A stretch of DNA of 64,000 bases from Prochlorococcus sp. AG-436-C14 (GCA_003209755.1 QCPD01000007.1:25581-89580); one strand, 5' to 3'. Shown: positions 45,523 through 54,855, numbered from the stretch's first letter. Program-made: numbers and translations. The notes: generated by a model from the sequence alone, not told the origin.

Positions 45523-45616
45523 AAAGTTATAAACCATTTCCATACTAGGTTGTTCCATGAAAGTACAAAAAAATGAGTGCTTAGTCATTATTTTTTCAGT
45601 TGCTAGATATTGCAAA

Positions 45617-45639
45617 AAAAGCATTCAATTAATGCTTTT
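45617..45639. repeat. Perfect 9-bp hairpin, terminator-like
   Basis: AAAAGCATT (45617-45625) and AATGCTTTT (45631-45639) surround a 5-base loop. A-run and T-run ends make it resemble a weak bidirectional terminator. It stands 52 bases before the small secreted-protein ORF. Confidence 0.55.
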
Positions 45640-45659
45640 GATGATGGTATAAAAGAATT

Positions 45660-45690
45660 CCTATATAATCAAAATATTATATAGGTTTTT
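45660..45690 (+). promoter_or_regulatory. Perfect hairpin plus T5 directly before an ATG
   Basis: CCTATATAAT (45660-45669) and ATTATATAGG (45676-45685) form a perfect 10-bp stem with a 6-base loop, followed by TTTTT and then, one base later, the ATG at 45692. The structure would terminate transcription or hide the start codon of the following ORF. A TATAAT box lies inside the left arm, so it could instead be promoter DNA with a palindromic operator. Confidence 0.5.
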
Positions 45691-45691
45691 C

Positions 45692-46015
45692 ATGCTTGAA
45701 GTTGATTCTCCAATTGGATCTGATCAAAATAGTTTTTTAGCTTGGCAAGTTGTATCTTTTCTTGATCAAGGAATTTCTGAATTTGTAAGTTTATGTTGCA
45801 TCCCTTCAGTTATTTTTGTTGGTATTTTTAATTTTCAACCAGTTAATGCATCAGCTGTTAATCAACAATGTATTCAAAATGTATTAACAGGTAATCAATA
45901 TCTGACTGACAAAAAAATTGATATGAAATTAGCAAGGAATGCATGTTCTGATGATGAAAGCATAAGTGCAAAAGCTCAGGCTGAAATAAATGCTTTAATG
46001 TCAGGTGGTTATTAA
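45692..46015 (+). CDS. Small putative secreted protein, unknown family
   Basis: A 107-residue ORF. A hydrophobic segment FVSLCCIPSVIFVGIFNFQP (residues about 31-50) is followed by VNASA, a plausible signal-peptidase site (A-S-A), so the mature part would be about 52 residues with two cysteines (QQCIQNVL and ARNACSDD) able to form a disulfide. The 30 residues before the hydrophobic segment are unusual for a signal peptide, so the true start may be internal, or they may be spurious. It lies inside the tRNA-Phe repeat interval and ends 16 bases before a strong hairpin. Confidence 0.5.
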   Translation: MLEVDSPIGSDQNSFLAWQVVSFLDQGISEFVSLCCIPSVIFVGIFNFQPVNASAVNQQCIQNVLTGNQYLTDKKIDMKLARNACSDDESISAKAQAEINALMSGGY

Positions 46016-46031
46016 GTTTAATATTCATAAT

Positions 46032-46070
46032 AAAACAGATCTTTGATTTCAATAATCAAAGATCTGTTTT
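46032..46070. terminator. Perfect 17-bp hairpin, bidirectional terminator
   Basis: AAAACAGATCTTTGATT (46032-46048) and AATCAAAGATCTGTTTT (46054-46070) are exact reverse complements around a 5-base loop. A-run and T-run ends suit termination on both strands. It directly follows the small secreted-protein ORF and is the strongest hairpin in this part of the window. Confidence 0.8.
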
Positions 46071-46768
46071 ATTCCTAAATTTGATTAACTTGGAATCCTA
46101 GCCTAAGGGCAATTTATTAATAGATAAGTAACATGATTTACACTTCTAATGAACTCTTAAAATATTGATAAAGAATTGATTTATAATAATTAGAACATCA
46201 AAGATTCAATTCTGTTATGAATCCATAATTAATATAATGAGGTTATATATATCCACTTTCAATGCTATACGATCATCTATTTTCAAAGGAATCTGAGCTT
46301 TGGTGATGATATTGCAAGGTGTGAAATTAAAAGTGATTTCTAACTGTCAATTCATTAATCAGGAAATAAAACAAGCATGAGTTTAATCAATATGGATGAT
46401 TCTGCTGTCATTGTCCCAATTCACTGCTTCAAAAGATTTGAAACTCTCTTCATCTGAGAATAATTTCCCAGTGAGGGTTTTGAAAAATTTTCTTTTCCAT
46501 CTCTAAAAATCAATTTAAATAATTTCATTCTCACTAATTTGATTTCCTTAAAACTGCCATACCACTTTTAAAGATAATATTGCCTCTTAGATCAGTTCTG
46601 GGTTTCTAAAATAACTATCTGAATATTCAGAGAACATCGTGGCAATAATTATTCATTAATCTGATAGGGCAACCTCCATACCACTTCCATACCGTTTTTA
46701 TAGATACTCAATTTGTGTCTTATTGAACTAAAAGCCTTAAAAACTCAACTATATTTTGTTTTTTACAT
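46071..46768. other. Non-coding stretch, no gene recognised
   Basis: About 700 AT-rich bases between the hairpin and the tRNA-Phe terminator. All frames are broken by frequent stops; the longest readable pieces are about 26 codons. A 14-base palindrome TCTGAATATTCAGA lies at 46618-46631. A motif CCATACC recurs a few times (around 46558-46690) without regular spacing. It may be the eroded body of an integrated element, but no protein remnant is recognisable. Confidence 0.6.
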
Positions 46769-46769
46769 T

Positions 46770-46792
46770 AAAAAAGCACCCTTAGGTGCTTA
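46770..46792 (-). terminator. Terminator of tRNA-Phe
   Basis: On the minus strand, GCACC-TAAG-GGTGC is followed by a run of six T. It sits immediately 3' of the tRNA-Phe gene. Confidence 0.8.
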
Positions 46793-46796
46793 ATTG

Positions 46797-46820
46797 ATGG
46801 TGCCAGGACCCAGATTTGAA
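46797..46820 (-). repeat. tRNA-Phe 3' end, att-like site (intact copy)
   Basis: Matches 45416-45439 at 22 of 24 positions. It comprises the discriminator, the 3' acceptor strand and part of the T arm, which is the usual target of tyrosine recombinases at tRNA genes. Confidence 0.6.
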
Positions 46821-46873
46821 CTGGGGACACGGCGATTTTCAGTCGCCTGCTCTACCAACTGAGCTATCCCGGC
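46801..46873 (-). tRNA. trnF: tRNA-Phe (GAA)
   Basis: Minus-strand cloverleaf: acceptor GCCGGGA pairs with TCCTGGC (one G-U), the D arm contains AGCTCAGTTGGTAGAGC, the anticodon loop CTGAAAA has GAA, and the T arm GGGG/CCCC-type stem with GTTCAAATC is present. The discriminator is A. The bases following the discriminator read CCA, so the CCA end appears encoded or fortuitous. Confidence 0.96.
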
Positions 46874-46987
46874 TTTACCCTCTAATAATCTACCAATTCG
46901 TAAGTACCTTATTGAATAATAATTTGAAATCTCCTTAATTTTCTTTTGTTCAATTGCAAAGGCACTTCATTCTCTTGGAAGTGTTTT

Positions 46988-47257
46988 TCATAACGCTGGA
47001 ATAGCTTTAATCATCTTCACTAATGTTCTATGTGCATCTGAACTGTCTTGAAGAATATGATCAAATGTTATTTCTAAGATTTGTTCATCAACTTTAATGT
47101 GAATAGACTCTGGAGATAGGCCTATCATTTTTGCTGATTTAAAAGTTTTAATTTTTCCATAATACCTTGCATATGCATGGACTGCTTCCTCATGGTCTTT
47201 GTTCATATGATCACATATTCTTGTACTTGACTCTTGGTTGATTGGTTCGGAATTCAT
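46988..47257 (-). CDS. DUF2470-domain protein
   Basis: An 89-residue protein matching the DUF2470 domain found at the C terminus of heme-oxygenase-like/pyridoxamine-oxidase-fold proteins (HugZ type), here as a stand-alone domain. The signature ICDHMNKDHEEAVHAYARYYG with its histidine/aspartate cluster is clear, and ITFDHILQDSSDAHRTLVKM ends the domain. Heme-related binding is possible by family but not shown. Confidence 0.85.
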   Translation of the reverse strand: MNSEPINQESSTRICDHMNKDHEEAVHAYARYYGKIKTFKSAKMIGLSPESIHIKVDEQILEITFDHILQDSSDAHRTLVKMIKAIPAL

Positions 47258-47352
47258 AAAATTTTCTTGGCGTTAACTTTAGAAGTTAGTTAATAAGGTA
47301 GATAGATTTTAAGAAATTAATATTGAAAATTTTATAAAGAATTTAATGCTTT

Positions 47353-48588
47353 TCATAATATTCGTTGCAAAGCAATACTTGCTACTCCTGCGGCGGGTGG
47401 GCTGTTGCAAATTCTTATTGGTATTCCGATTTCTCTTTCTCTTATTTTTTTCCAAGTAATATTTTTTGCACCTCCTCCAATAGTAATAATTTGCTTAGGT
47501 AAATCAGCTCCTAACTCATTAAGTTTTTGCCAGCCTCTTGCCTCTATTTTCGCTAATCCTTCAAATAATGCATGAAGATAAAGAGAATCACTTACTGGTC
47601 TTGGCTCGAGCTTAGGTTGTAAATTGGGATCGTCTATTGGAAATCGTTCTCCTTTACTTGATAGTGGAAGAAGATTTAATCCTGTTGATTTATAAGGGTT
47701 TATTTGTTTACTTAACTCTTCAATATATTCAAGATTAAAGAAATCAAGTAGTATTGCGGCTCCTGCATTAGATGCCCCACCAGATACCCAATTCCCTAAT
47801 AACCTATGATTGGAGATTCCTTTCCCTGAAAGGGTCTTGTCAACAAACTTCTTTATCACTATTGTGCTGCCAAGAATTGTGACCCCATCATCTTTGTTGG
47901 GAAAAGTTGCTAAAACACCAGCATTAGAATCTGTAGTTCCTGCTATTACTTCAAGATTTTTTGGTAAATTTAACTCGTTTGCTTTTTTAGAACATATATT
48001 TCCCATTATTTGACCTGAAGGAATTATTTTAGGTAGACATTTTAACCATTTTAAATTTTTAAAATTTTCTGGCCATGATTTATTTGATATTTCCCAACCC
48101 ATTCTAATATTGTTACCTTCTTCACCATAATCCCAATTATTGATAAGCCATCCACTAATCCAATCTGCTTGGTGTCTTAAGATAATTTCATTACCGTATA
48201 ATGCTAAAAGTCTTAGCGCTCTTCCAACACTTCCACTTATGCTTGAGCCTGCACATTCTTTTGTAAATAGCTTTTCAATCTCGTATGAATATTCCGAATA
48301 TGCTAAGAAATAAGGTAAAGCTTTTCCGATTGGATCTCCATTTTTCTTGCATGCTAAAAGTGTTCCAGATGTTCCTGCTACTGAGCAAGAAATCAATTTT
48401 TCTTTTAAACTTTTTGGAATTTCTTGTATTAGAGTTTTGAGGCTATTTATCCAATCTTCTGATATTTCAAGACCTTTAGAGTATGTTTTTGAGGATGTGA
48501 ATAGTATTTTTTTTTTAGTATTAATGATCGCAATTCTTACACCAGATGTACCAAGATCTATACCAAGGACAAGAGGACTATTTAACAT
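47353..48588 (-). CDS. FGGY-family carbohydrate kinase
   Basis: Sugar kinase of the xylulokinase/ribulokinase/glycerol-kinase family with an actin-like ATPase fold. The N terminus VLGIDLGTSGVRIAIINTKK holds phosphate-1. The adenosine region has ITIGGGAKNITWKKIREREIG (shown as its two halves) and the second phosphate loop is EVIAGTTDSNAGVLATF. The length of 411 residues is short for the family (usually about 500). The sugar is uncertain; cyanobacterial relatives act on xylulose or ribulose. Confidence 0.87.
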   Translation of the reverse strand: MLNSPLVLGIDLGTSGVRIAIINTKKKILFTSSKTYSKGLEISEDWINSLKTLIQEIPKSLKEKLISCSVAGTSGTLLACKKNGDPIGKALPYFLAYSEYSYEIEKLFTKECAGSSISGSVGRALRLLALYGNEIILRHQADWISGWLINNWDYGEEGNNIRMGWEISNKSWPENFKNLKWLKCLPKIIPSGQIMGNICSKKANELNLPKNLEVIAGTTDSNAGVLATFPNKDDGVTILGSTIVIKKFVDKTLSGKGISNHRLLGNWVSGGASNAGAAILLDFFNLEYIEELSKQINPYKSTGLNLLPLSSKGERFPIDDPNLQPKLEPRPVSDSLYLHALFEGLAKIEARGWQKLNELGADLPKQIITIGGGAKNITWKKIREREIGIPIRICNSPPAAGVASIALQRIL

Positions 48589-48606
48589 TTTTTGATTACA
48601 AACTTC

Positions 48607-49836
48607 TTAAATGAGTAAAGTTAGTTCTTTTGCTTTTTGAGATACATCTTCCCACGGAAGAGCAATATCAGTTCTTCCAAAGTGACCATAGGCAGCAGTA
48701 TCTCTATAAAAACGTCCGCCTCTAATACTTGGTAGGTTTTGAAGATCGAATGCTTTGATAATTGCGCTTGGCCTTAGATCGAACTGATCTTGTACAAGTT
48801 GTGTTAGTTCATAGTCTGAAACCTTTCCTGTTCCAAATGAATCCACAAGTATCGATATCGGTTTTGCGACTCCTATCGCGTAACTTAATTGAACTTCAAC
48901 TTTTTTTGCAAGATTTGCTGCAACTAATGCCTTTGCAACAAATCTTGCTGCATAAGCTGCAGATCTATCAACTTTAGTAGGGTCTTTCCCTGAGAAAGCA
49001 CCTCCTCCATGACGAGCATATCCTCCATAGGTGTCAACAATTATTTTTCTTCCAGTTAGACCTGCGTCGCCTTGAGGACCTCCAATAACAAATTTTCCAG
49101 TTGGATTAACAAGGAAGCGAGTTGATTCTCTAGCAGGTTTTAGAGGTAGGTCTTCAGTCGCAGGCTCAACAACAAATTCCCACAGATCTTTAGCAATTCT
49201 TTTCTGAATTTCCTCTTCAAGAGTTATTCCAGCAACCTCTGATTTGTGCTGAGTAGAAATCAGTATTGTGTCTATGGAGCATGGTAGTCCGTTCTCGTAG
49301 GTAACACTTACTTGGGTTTTACCATCAGGTAAAAGGTAATCGATTAATTGTTGATGCCTAACCAATGCAAGCCTTCTCGCTAATCGATGGGCGAGACTTA
49401 TTGGTAATGGCATAAGTTCAGGAGTCTCGTCACAAGCAAATCCAAACATGATGCCCTGATCACCAGCTCCTACTTGATCTAGCGGATCTGTTGAATGGTC
49501 TTCAGCTTCATTTACTCCTTGAGCTATATCTGAAGACTGTTGGTCAAGTGCGACTAGAACTGCGCAACTATTAGCATCAAAGCCCCCATCGCTAGCACTT
49601 CTATAGCCAATGCTTGTAATGACTTCTCTAACGAGCTTGTTAAAATCAACCTCTGCTTTGGAAGTTATTTCTCCAGTTATTAAACATAAGCCAGTATTAA
49701 CAACTGCTTCACATGCGACTCTGCTTGTTGGATCTGCACTTAAGCATGCATCCAAAACTGCGTCACTCACTTGATCACAGATTTTGTCTGGATGCCCTTC
49801 AGTGACAGATTCAGATGTGAAAACGTATCTACTCAT
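48607..49836 (-). CDS. metK: S-adenosylmethionine synthase
   Basis: Makes S-adenosylmethionine from ATP and methionine. The 409 residues include [20 protein letters not shown], the ATP motif [16 protein letters not shown], the phosphate loop [19 protein letters not shown] and [20 protein letters not shown]. It is the methyl-donor source whose by-product is salvaged by mtnP elsewhere in the window. Same strand as the FGGY kinase (18 bases downstream) and the HAD gene (23 bases upstream). Confidence 0.98.
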   Translation of the reverse strand: MSRYVFTSESVTEGHPDKICDQVSDAVLDACLSADPTSRVACEAVVNTGLCLITGEITSKAEVDFNKLVREVITSIGYRSASDGGFDANSCAVLVALDQQSSDIAQGVNEAEDHSTDPLDQVGAGDQGIMFGFACDETPELMPLPISLAHRLARRLALVRHQQLIDYLLPDGKTQVSVTYENGLPCSIDTILISTQHKSEVAGITLEEEIQKRIAKDLWEFVVEPATEDLPLKPARESTRFLVNPTGKFVIGGPQGDAGLTGRKIIVDTYGGYARHGGGAFSGKDPTKVDRSAAYAARFVAKALVAANLAKKVEVQLSYAIGVAKPISILVDSFGTGKVSDYELTQLVQDQFDLRPSAIIKAFDLQNLPSIRGGRFYRDTAAYGHFGRTDIALPWEDVSQKAKELTLLI

Positions 49837-49859
49837 TTTAAATATTAATATTGAATATT

Positions 49860-50648
49860 TTAGTTGCTTGAATGAATTTTTAATTCATTTAATTTTTCTA
49901 TAAGAAATCTTTTTTCAGCCAAGGCTGGAGGCTTTCCCCAGCCACCATTAAAACCTACTACTATAGGTATGCCAGCTTCTTTAGCCATTCTTAAATCAGT
50001 ATCTGCATCTGAAATAAGAGCGTAATCTGAAGGATTAAAGTTCATTTTTTTGCAAAGTTCTATAACTGCTTTTGGGTTAGGTTTTGACGGTTTATTCTCA
50101 GCACTCCAAACATAATCGAATATACCTTCTAATTTATTCCTGCAAATAAATTCTTCAATACCTTCTTGTGTATCATTAGTCATTAATGCAATAGATACTC
50201 CTTTTTTTTTTATAGAAACCAATAGATCTGCAGCTCCTGAAATTAGAGTTCTCTGCTTCTGCTTAATACCTTTTTGTTTAGAAAGGTAAATATCTACTTC
50301 ATTGAAGATTTCTTTACTTATTGATAGTGATTGAAACCAATCGAAACCAAATAAAGTGAATATTGTCGCAGTAGATATAATATTTTGCTCTCTAGAAGCT
50401 ATAGCTAAACTTGCATTGGCTGAAAGATAATTTTTCTTTAATCCATAAACAGAAATAAGTAACTTTTTTAATAACCAAATTTTAATATTGTTTAGTTTTA
50501 ATTTTTTAAATTTATCTTCAAAAAAAACTATCCTAGTTTTAGCAAGTTCTAATAAACATTCTTCACTATTTGATAAGGTTCCATCCTTATCAAATATAAT
50601 TGCCTTGATAAAACCAACAGAGCTATTTCTTATTAACAGTTCTGCCAT
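49860..50648 (-). CDS. HAD-superfamily phosphatase
   Basis: Haloacid-dehalogenase-type hydrolase resembling phosphoglycolate phosphatase. Motif I is [14 protein letters not shown] with the nucleophile and acid/base aspartates, motif [12 protein letters not shown], the lysine [16 protein letters not shown], and motif [18 protein letters not shown]. There are 262 residues including an alpha-helical cap domain (about 20-130). The natural substrate is unknown. Sits in a minus-strand run between rpsA and metK. Confidence 0.87.
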   Translation of the reverse strand: MAELLIRNSSVGFIKAIIFDKDGTLSNSEECLLELAKTRIVFFEDKFKKLKLNNIKIWLLKKLLISVYGLKKNYLSANASLAIASREQNIISTATIFTLFGFDWFQSLSISKEIFNEVDIYLSKQKGIKQKQRTLISGAADLLVSIKKKGVSIALMTNDTQEGIEEFICRNKLEGIFDYVWSAENKPSKPNPKAVIELCKKMNFNPSDYALISDADTDLRMAKEAGIPIVVGFNGGWGKPPALAEKRFLIEKLNELKIHSSN

Positions 50649-50666
50649 TTCAAAAAAAGTAAATAA

Positions 50667-51776
50667 TCAAATAGTCATTACTGCAATAGGGTCTTCTCCT
50701 TCTTCAGCTTGCTCAAGAAGCATTTGTTTGTATCTAGCTGCCATCTCTTCAGCCTTATCAAAAACTTTTTGTGGGTCAGTCAGCATGTCTCCGGGTTCTG
50801 GTTCTAGTGCCTTTGTCGATAGAGAAATTCTGCCTCTTTCAGCGTCTAGATCAATAATCATGACCTTCATTTGATCATTAACGTTTAATACTGAGTGGGG
50901 AGTTTCAATATGTTCATGGCTTATCTCAGAGATGTGAAGAAGACCACTTACGCCTCCGATGTCTATAAATGCACCATAAGGTTTGATTCCTCTGACTGCT
51001 CCTACAACAACTTCTCCAACTTCAAGGCGATTCATTTTTCTTTCAACTAAAGCCCTGCGATGACTTAAAACAAGCCTATTCCGTTCTTCATCAACTTCTA
51101 AGAATTTCAACGGTAAGAAATCAGCAACTAGTTCTTCTTTCGCTTTTCTGGTGCTTATGTGTGATCCAGGAATAAAGCCTCTTAGTCCTTCAACTCGAAC
51201 TAGTGCACCACCTCTATTGGTAGCAAAAACCTCGGAATATATTGTTGCATCTTCTTTTTCTAATTGTCTAACTCTTTCCCAGGCCCGTTGATATTCAATT
51301 CTCCTAATTGATAAAGATAATTGACCATCCTCATTTTCTTCAGTCATTATAAAAAATTCTCTAATTTCTGAAGGTTGTAAAACATCACTCAGGCCCTCGA
51401 CTCTATTTATTGAGACTTCTTGCATAGGCATAAAAGCAGCTGTTTTGGCGCCAATGTCAATCATTGCCCCTTTAGATTCAAGAGCAAAAACAGTTCCATT
51501 AACTATGTCGCCAGGTTTAAAGTTGTAGTCATATTTACTTAGTAAAGATGCAAATTCATCAAGCGTGAAACCTGCACTTTCAAGATCACTCTTATTAATT
51601 CTGCTTGAAGAGTCATCAGCAGTAGGAATGTCTTTTGGAATATCTTCTTCTTTTATTTCGTGCATTGAATTTTGTTCAAACTCTGCACCAGCGGAATTTG
51701 AGATAGTTTCTTCAGGTATTGATATCTCTTTTTCAGGGTTTTTTTCTTGAACTTTGCTTGCTGGATTTTCAGACAT
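50667..51776 (-). CDS. rpsA: 30S ribosomal protein S1
   Basis: RNA-binding ribosomal protein aiding mRNA recruitment. The 369 residues have an acidic N-terminal extension (about 1-75) and three S1 (OB-fold) domains: KPGDIVNGTVFALESKGAMI, TIYSEVFATNRGGALVRVEG, and the best conserved VVVGAVRGIKPYGAFIDIGG followed by VSGLLHISEISHEHI. Three domains rather than six is normal for the main cyanobacterial S1. It lies between nrdR and the HAD gene on the minus strand. Confidence 0.96.
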   Translation of the reverse strand: MSENPASKVQEKNPEKEISIPEETISNSAGAEFEQNSMHEIKEEDIPKDIPTADDSSSRINKSDLESAGFTLDEFASLLSKYDYNFKPGDIVNGTVFALESKGAMIDIGAKTAAFMPMQEVSINRVEGLSDVLQPSEIREFFIMTEENEDGQLSLSIRRIEYQRAWERVRQLEKEDATIYSEVFATNRGGALVRVEGLRGFIPGSHISTRKAKEELVADFLPLKFLEVDEERNRLVLSHRRALVERKMNRLEVGEVVVGAVRGIKPYGAFIDIGGVSGLLHISEISHEHIETPHSVLNVNDQMKVMIIDLDAERGRISLSTKALEPEPGDMLTDPQKVFDKAEEMAARYKQMLLEQAEEGEDPIAVMTI

Positions 51777-51879
51777 GCTTGAATGGCGGTCTGCCTTTTG
51801 AGGACAGTGCGATAGAAATACAAAATGGCCCGCCGACCAAATTGAGATTAAATTCTACTTTATTGATAGGTCTTTCTAG

Positions 51880-52359
51880 TTAAATAACAGATGCCAATTG
51901 TTCTTTTTTTATTGGTTTTAGTGATTCAAGGGTTTTAATGAAATCATTGATTCCATTAAATTGTCTATAAACAGAGGCAAATCTTATATAAGCAACTTCA
52001 TTAATATCTTTTAAATGTGTAAGAACCATTTCTCCAATCTGAATAGATTGGATCTCTTTGCAAACTCCTTGATGGAGTTCTAGTTCTATTTCATCAACAA
52101 TAAATTGAATTTTAGATCCATGTATAAGTGTTTTCTCACATGCTCTGTTTAAACCACTAATTATTTTACTTCGATTAAATAATTCTTTTGCTCCGTTTCT
52201 TTTTAAAACAGTAATTGGTGTTGTTTCTACTCTTTCATAGGTAGTAAATCGGAAGTCGCAATTTAAGCACTCCCTTCTTCTTCTTACGCTCCTACCAGAA
52301 TCGGCGGAACGAGATTCAAGAACTCGACTGTCTGTATTTTGACAAGATGGGCACTGCAT
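51880..52359 (-). CDS. nrdR: Transcriptional repressor NrdR
   Basis: Regulates ribonucleotide reductase genes by sensing dATP/ATP. The zinc ribbon [19 protein letters not shown] plus [18 protein letters not shown] supplies four cysteines. An ATP-cone domain follows ([20 protein letters not shown]). There are 159 residues. It sits between psbT and rpsA, the usual order in marine picocyanobacteria. The reductase genes it would control are not in this window. Confidence 0.96.
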   Translation of the reverse strand: MQCPSCQNTDSRVLESRSADSGRSVRRRRECLNCDFRFTTYERVETTPITVLKRNGAKELFNRSKIISGLNRACEKTLIHGSKIQFIVDEIELELHQGVCKEIQSIQIGEMVLTHLKDINEVAYIRFASVYRQFNGINDFIKTLESLKPIKKEQLASVI

Positions 52360-52507
52360 GCAGCCCTTTTCAATGATTTAACTAACTTTAAACATTTATT
52401 TGGGTTCTGAGAAGGGGTAGATTAAATAAAACTACTTTTTACTAAAAAAAATTGTAATTTTATTGTGGTATTAAGTTAATAAAAATTTTTAAATAAAGAT
52501 CTAGACA

Positions 52508-52543
52508 TTAAAAAAAGCCCTGAAATTTCAGGGCTTTTTTTAA
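52508..52543 (-). terminator. Intrinsic terminator after psbT
   Basis: AAAAAAAGCCCTGAAA and TTTCAGGGCTTTTTTT form a perfect GC-cored hairpin with no unpaired loop bases other than those at the tip, 7 bases beyond the psbT stop. A/T runs on both sides would allow it to work in either direction. It closes the psbB-psbT unit. Confidence 0.9.
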
Positions 52544-52549
52544 TGTTAT

Positions 52550-52645
52550 TTACTTGTCGTATTTCGGAGGATCGCGAAATGCGACAGCAAAGAAGAGCGT
52601 TACAAGTGCCAAAGTAAGGATTAGCACGTAGGAGAAAGCTTCCAT
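52550..52645 (-). CDS. psbT: Photosystem II protein PsbT
   Basis: Single-helix photosystem II subunit at the dimer interface. The 31-residue ORF begins [20 protein letters not shown] and ends FRDPPKYDK, a textbook match. It starts at ATG 52645, 35 bases downstream of psbB on the same strand, so the two are cotranscribed. Confidence 0.97.
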
Positions 52646-52680
52646 CTAAGTTCTCGGTATAAGGGGTTAAAGAATCCTGA

Positions 52681-54204
52681 TTAAGCTCGACCAGGGACTC
52701 GGCGAGTTGATTCGTCTCCAAGTTTTTTGAAGAGACCAAATTCAACCTGATCCCCAAGATCTGGATCGATACCTGAGAATCTGTCGCCAAAGAGAGTCCT
52801 TGCGGCGTGCCACCAGTGCCCAAAGAGGAATAACAAGCCAAAGCACAAGTGTGCATAAGTGAACCATGCTCTTGGAGAGCTTCTGAATACACCATCAGAC
52901 TTGTAGCGATCTCTATCAAACTTGAAGGCTTCTCCAAGTTGAGACTTTCTAGCTAAACGCTTGACTATTACTGGATCAGTAAATGTTTGTCCATTTAATT
53001 CACCACCATAAACAGTAGCTTTGACTCCAGTTTGTTCAATGGAGTACTTAGCTTCGGCGCGACGGAAAGGAATGTCAGCTTTAACGTTCCCATCCTTGTC
53101 TTCAAGAATGACTGGGAAGTTTTCAAAGAAATTTGGAATTCTTCTTACTTCTAAGTCATTGCCTTCGCTATCAGTAAATGAGATGTGACCTTGCCATCCA
53201 CTTGGAACTCCATCTCCATTAACCATTGCTCCAACTCTGAATAGTCCTCCTTTGGCTGGACTATTCCCGACATAGTCATAAAAAGCAAGTTGCTCAGGAA
53301 TAGCTTCATAAGCTTCAGCTTTCGAAGCACCATCATTCATAGACTCTTGAACTCTGCGGTTGATTTCAGTTTTGAAATACCCAGAATCCCATTGATATCT
53401 AGTAGGACCAAATAATTCAACTGGAGTGGTTGCTGATCCATACCACATGGTTCCAGCGACTACGAAGGATACAAAAAGAACAGCTGCTAGAGCACTAGCT
53501 AGAACGCCTTCAAGGCTGCCTAGCTTTAAAGCTCTGTATAACCTTTCTCCAGGTCTATTGGTGATATGGAATATTCCACCAATGATTCCTAAAAGTCCTG
53601 CACCAACGTGATTGGCGGCAATTCCTCCAGCATTGAATGGATTAAATCCTTCTGCACCCCAAACTGGAGCAACTTTTTCTACATGACCGGTTAATCCATA
53701 TGGGTCAGAAACCCATATGCCTACAGAAGAGCAATGAAATGCGCCAAACCCAAAGCATGTCAAGCCAGCTAAGAAAAGATGGATTCCAAATATTCTTGGA
53801 AGATCTAAAGCTGGTTCTCCAGTGCGGGAATCTTCCCACAATTCAAGGTCCCAATATGTCCAGTGCCATACGGCAGCGAGCATCAAAAGACCACTGAAAA
53901 CTATATGAGCTGCAGCAACACCTTCGAAGCTCCAGAATCCGGGGTCAACTCCCGTTGCTCCGGTTATATCCCATCCATTCCAGCTACCTGTAATTCCTAG
54001 GCGGGCCATAAAGGGCATGACATACATGCCTTGGCGCCACATTGGATTAAGTACTGGATCAGAAGGATCAAAAATGGCCAATTCATATAAGGCCATAGAG
54101 CCGGCCCAGCCGGCTAACAAAGCAGTATGCATGAGGTGCACGGCCAAGAGGCGGCCAGGGTCGTTGATAACGACTGTGTGCACCCGATACCAGGGCAATC
54201 CCAT
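52681..54204 (-). CDS. psbB: Photosystem II CP47 chlorophyll protein
   Basis: Core antenna protein of photosystem II, binding chlorophyll with six membrane helices. The 507 residues begin [20 protein letters not shown]. Many chlorophyll-binding histidines are visible, for example in [30 protein letters not shown] and [20 protein letters not shown]. The large lumenal loop (about 260-440) is complete. Base composition is richer in G+C than its surroundings, as expected for a highly expressed gene. Followed by psbT. Confidence 0.98.
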   Translation of the reverse strand: MGLPWYRVHTVVINDPGRLLAVHLMHTALLAGWAGSMALYELAIFDPSDPVLNPMWRQGMYVMPFMARLGITGSWNGWDITGATGVDPGFWSFEGVAAAHIVFSGLLMLAAVWHWTYWDLELWEDSRTGEPALDLPRIFGIHLFLAGLTCFGFGAFHCSSVGIWVSDPYGLTGHVEKVAPVWGAEGFNPFNAGGIAANHVGAGLLGIIGGIFHITNRPGERLYRALKLGSLEGVLASALAAVLFVSFVVAGTMWYGSATTPVELFGPTRYQWDSGYFKTEINRRVQESMNDGASKAEAYEAIPEQLAFYDYVGNSPAKGGLFRVGAMVNGDGVPSGWQGHISFTDSEGNDLEVRRIPNFFENFPVILEDKDGNVKADIPFRRAEAKYSIEQTGVKATVYGGELNGQTFTDPVIVKRLARKSQLGEAFKFDRDRYKSDGVFRSSPRAWFTYAHLCFGLLFLFGHWWHAARTLFGDRFSGIDPDLGDQVEFGLFKKLGDESTRRVPGRA

Positions 54205-54674
54205 GGGTCAGGTTCGTATAACGAAGCTGCTTAATGCAGCAAGACTCGAATGATCGTAAATGGTATTGCTTGAGTTAATGCACAGGATGTAGAGACCTGA
54301 AATGACTTTTGACACTCTTGATTAAAAACTAACCCGTTTTGAGGAGCTAAAAATGGCGAATAGACAGTGGTAGACTAGAAAAAAAAAAAAAAAAAGGAAA
54401 AAAAAGAATTTTTCAAATTTAAATTGATTTTGTAATTTTAAGACGTTTTTACTTCAAATATAGTTCTAAAAAATTAAAAATCCGGGATAAATCTTCTTGA
54501 AACCGAATAGTTGGGAAATTTTTACATGGCTATTCAGAATAATTGAATAGTGTTTTATACGCATAATTTTTCGGCAAATTACAAAATCTCATCTCTTTGA
54601 TTCAAACTCCATTTTTTCTGCTTAAGGGATATATAGTTTATTTCAGTAAAATATGTTCTGAGTAAAATCTCGGT
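54205..54674. other. Long intergenic region upstream of psbB and psbM
   Basis: 470 bases between the divergent psbB and psbM genes. It must hold both promoters. It contains a 17-base A tract (54379-54395), then GG and eight more A. On the plus strand GAGGAG precedes ATG 54353 with only six codons (MANRQW) before a stop. A TTGACA-like hexamer lies near 54309. No longer ORF is seen on either strand. Confidence 0.6.
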
Positions 54675-54833
54675 ATGGAAACCACTAGTTTTGGATTTGC
54701 AGCAAGTCTTTTATTTGTTGGAGTACCAACGATCTTTCTTATTGGTCTCTTTGTTTCTACCAGTGATGGTGAGAAATCAAGCTTTTATTCAGATACCAGT
54801 AAGGGTAGATTGAGCCCTGAGCCTAAAAAGTAA
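54675..54833 (+). CDS. psbM: Photosystem II protein PsbM
   Basis: Single-helix photosystem II subunit at the dimer axis. The 52-residue ORF begins METTSFGFAASLLFVGVPTI and continues FLIGLFVSTSDGEKSS, with the C-terminal polar extension (SDTSKGRLSPEPKK) typical of marine picocyanobacteria. Start ATG 54675. A hairpin at 54856-54878 may end its transcript. Confidence 0.95.
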   Translation: METTSFGFAASLLFVGVPTIFLIGLFVSTSDGEKSSFYSDTSKGRLSPEPKK

Positions 54834-54855
54834 TTTACGATTTAATCAAATCAAA

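Noticed and set aside
46378..46458. 26-codon ORF MSLINMDDSAV in the non-coding stretch
   Set aside because: Too short, no family or ribosome-binding support.
46618..46631. 14-base palindrome TCTGAATATTCAGA
   Set aside because: Isolated and AT-rich; no neighbouring gene to regulate, so chance is likely.
46550..46700. Recurring CCATACC motif
   Set aside because: Only a few copies, irregular spacing; no sign of an organised repeat or CRISPR.
52476..52937. 153-residue minus-strand ORF beside psbB
   Set aside because: Runs through psbT and the end of psbB in another frame; both genes are certain.
54017..54253. 78-residue plus-strand ORF
   Set aside because: Antisense to psbB; no ribosome-binding site or family features.
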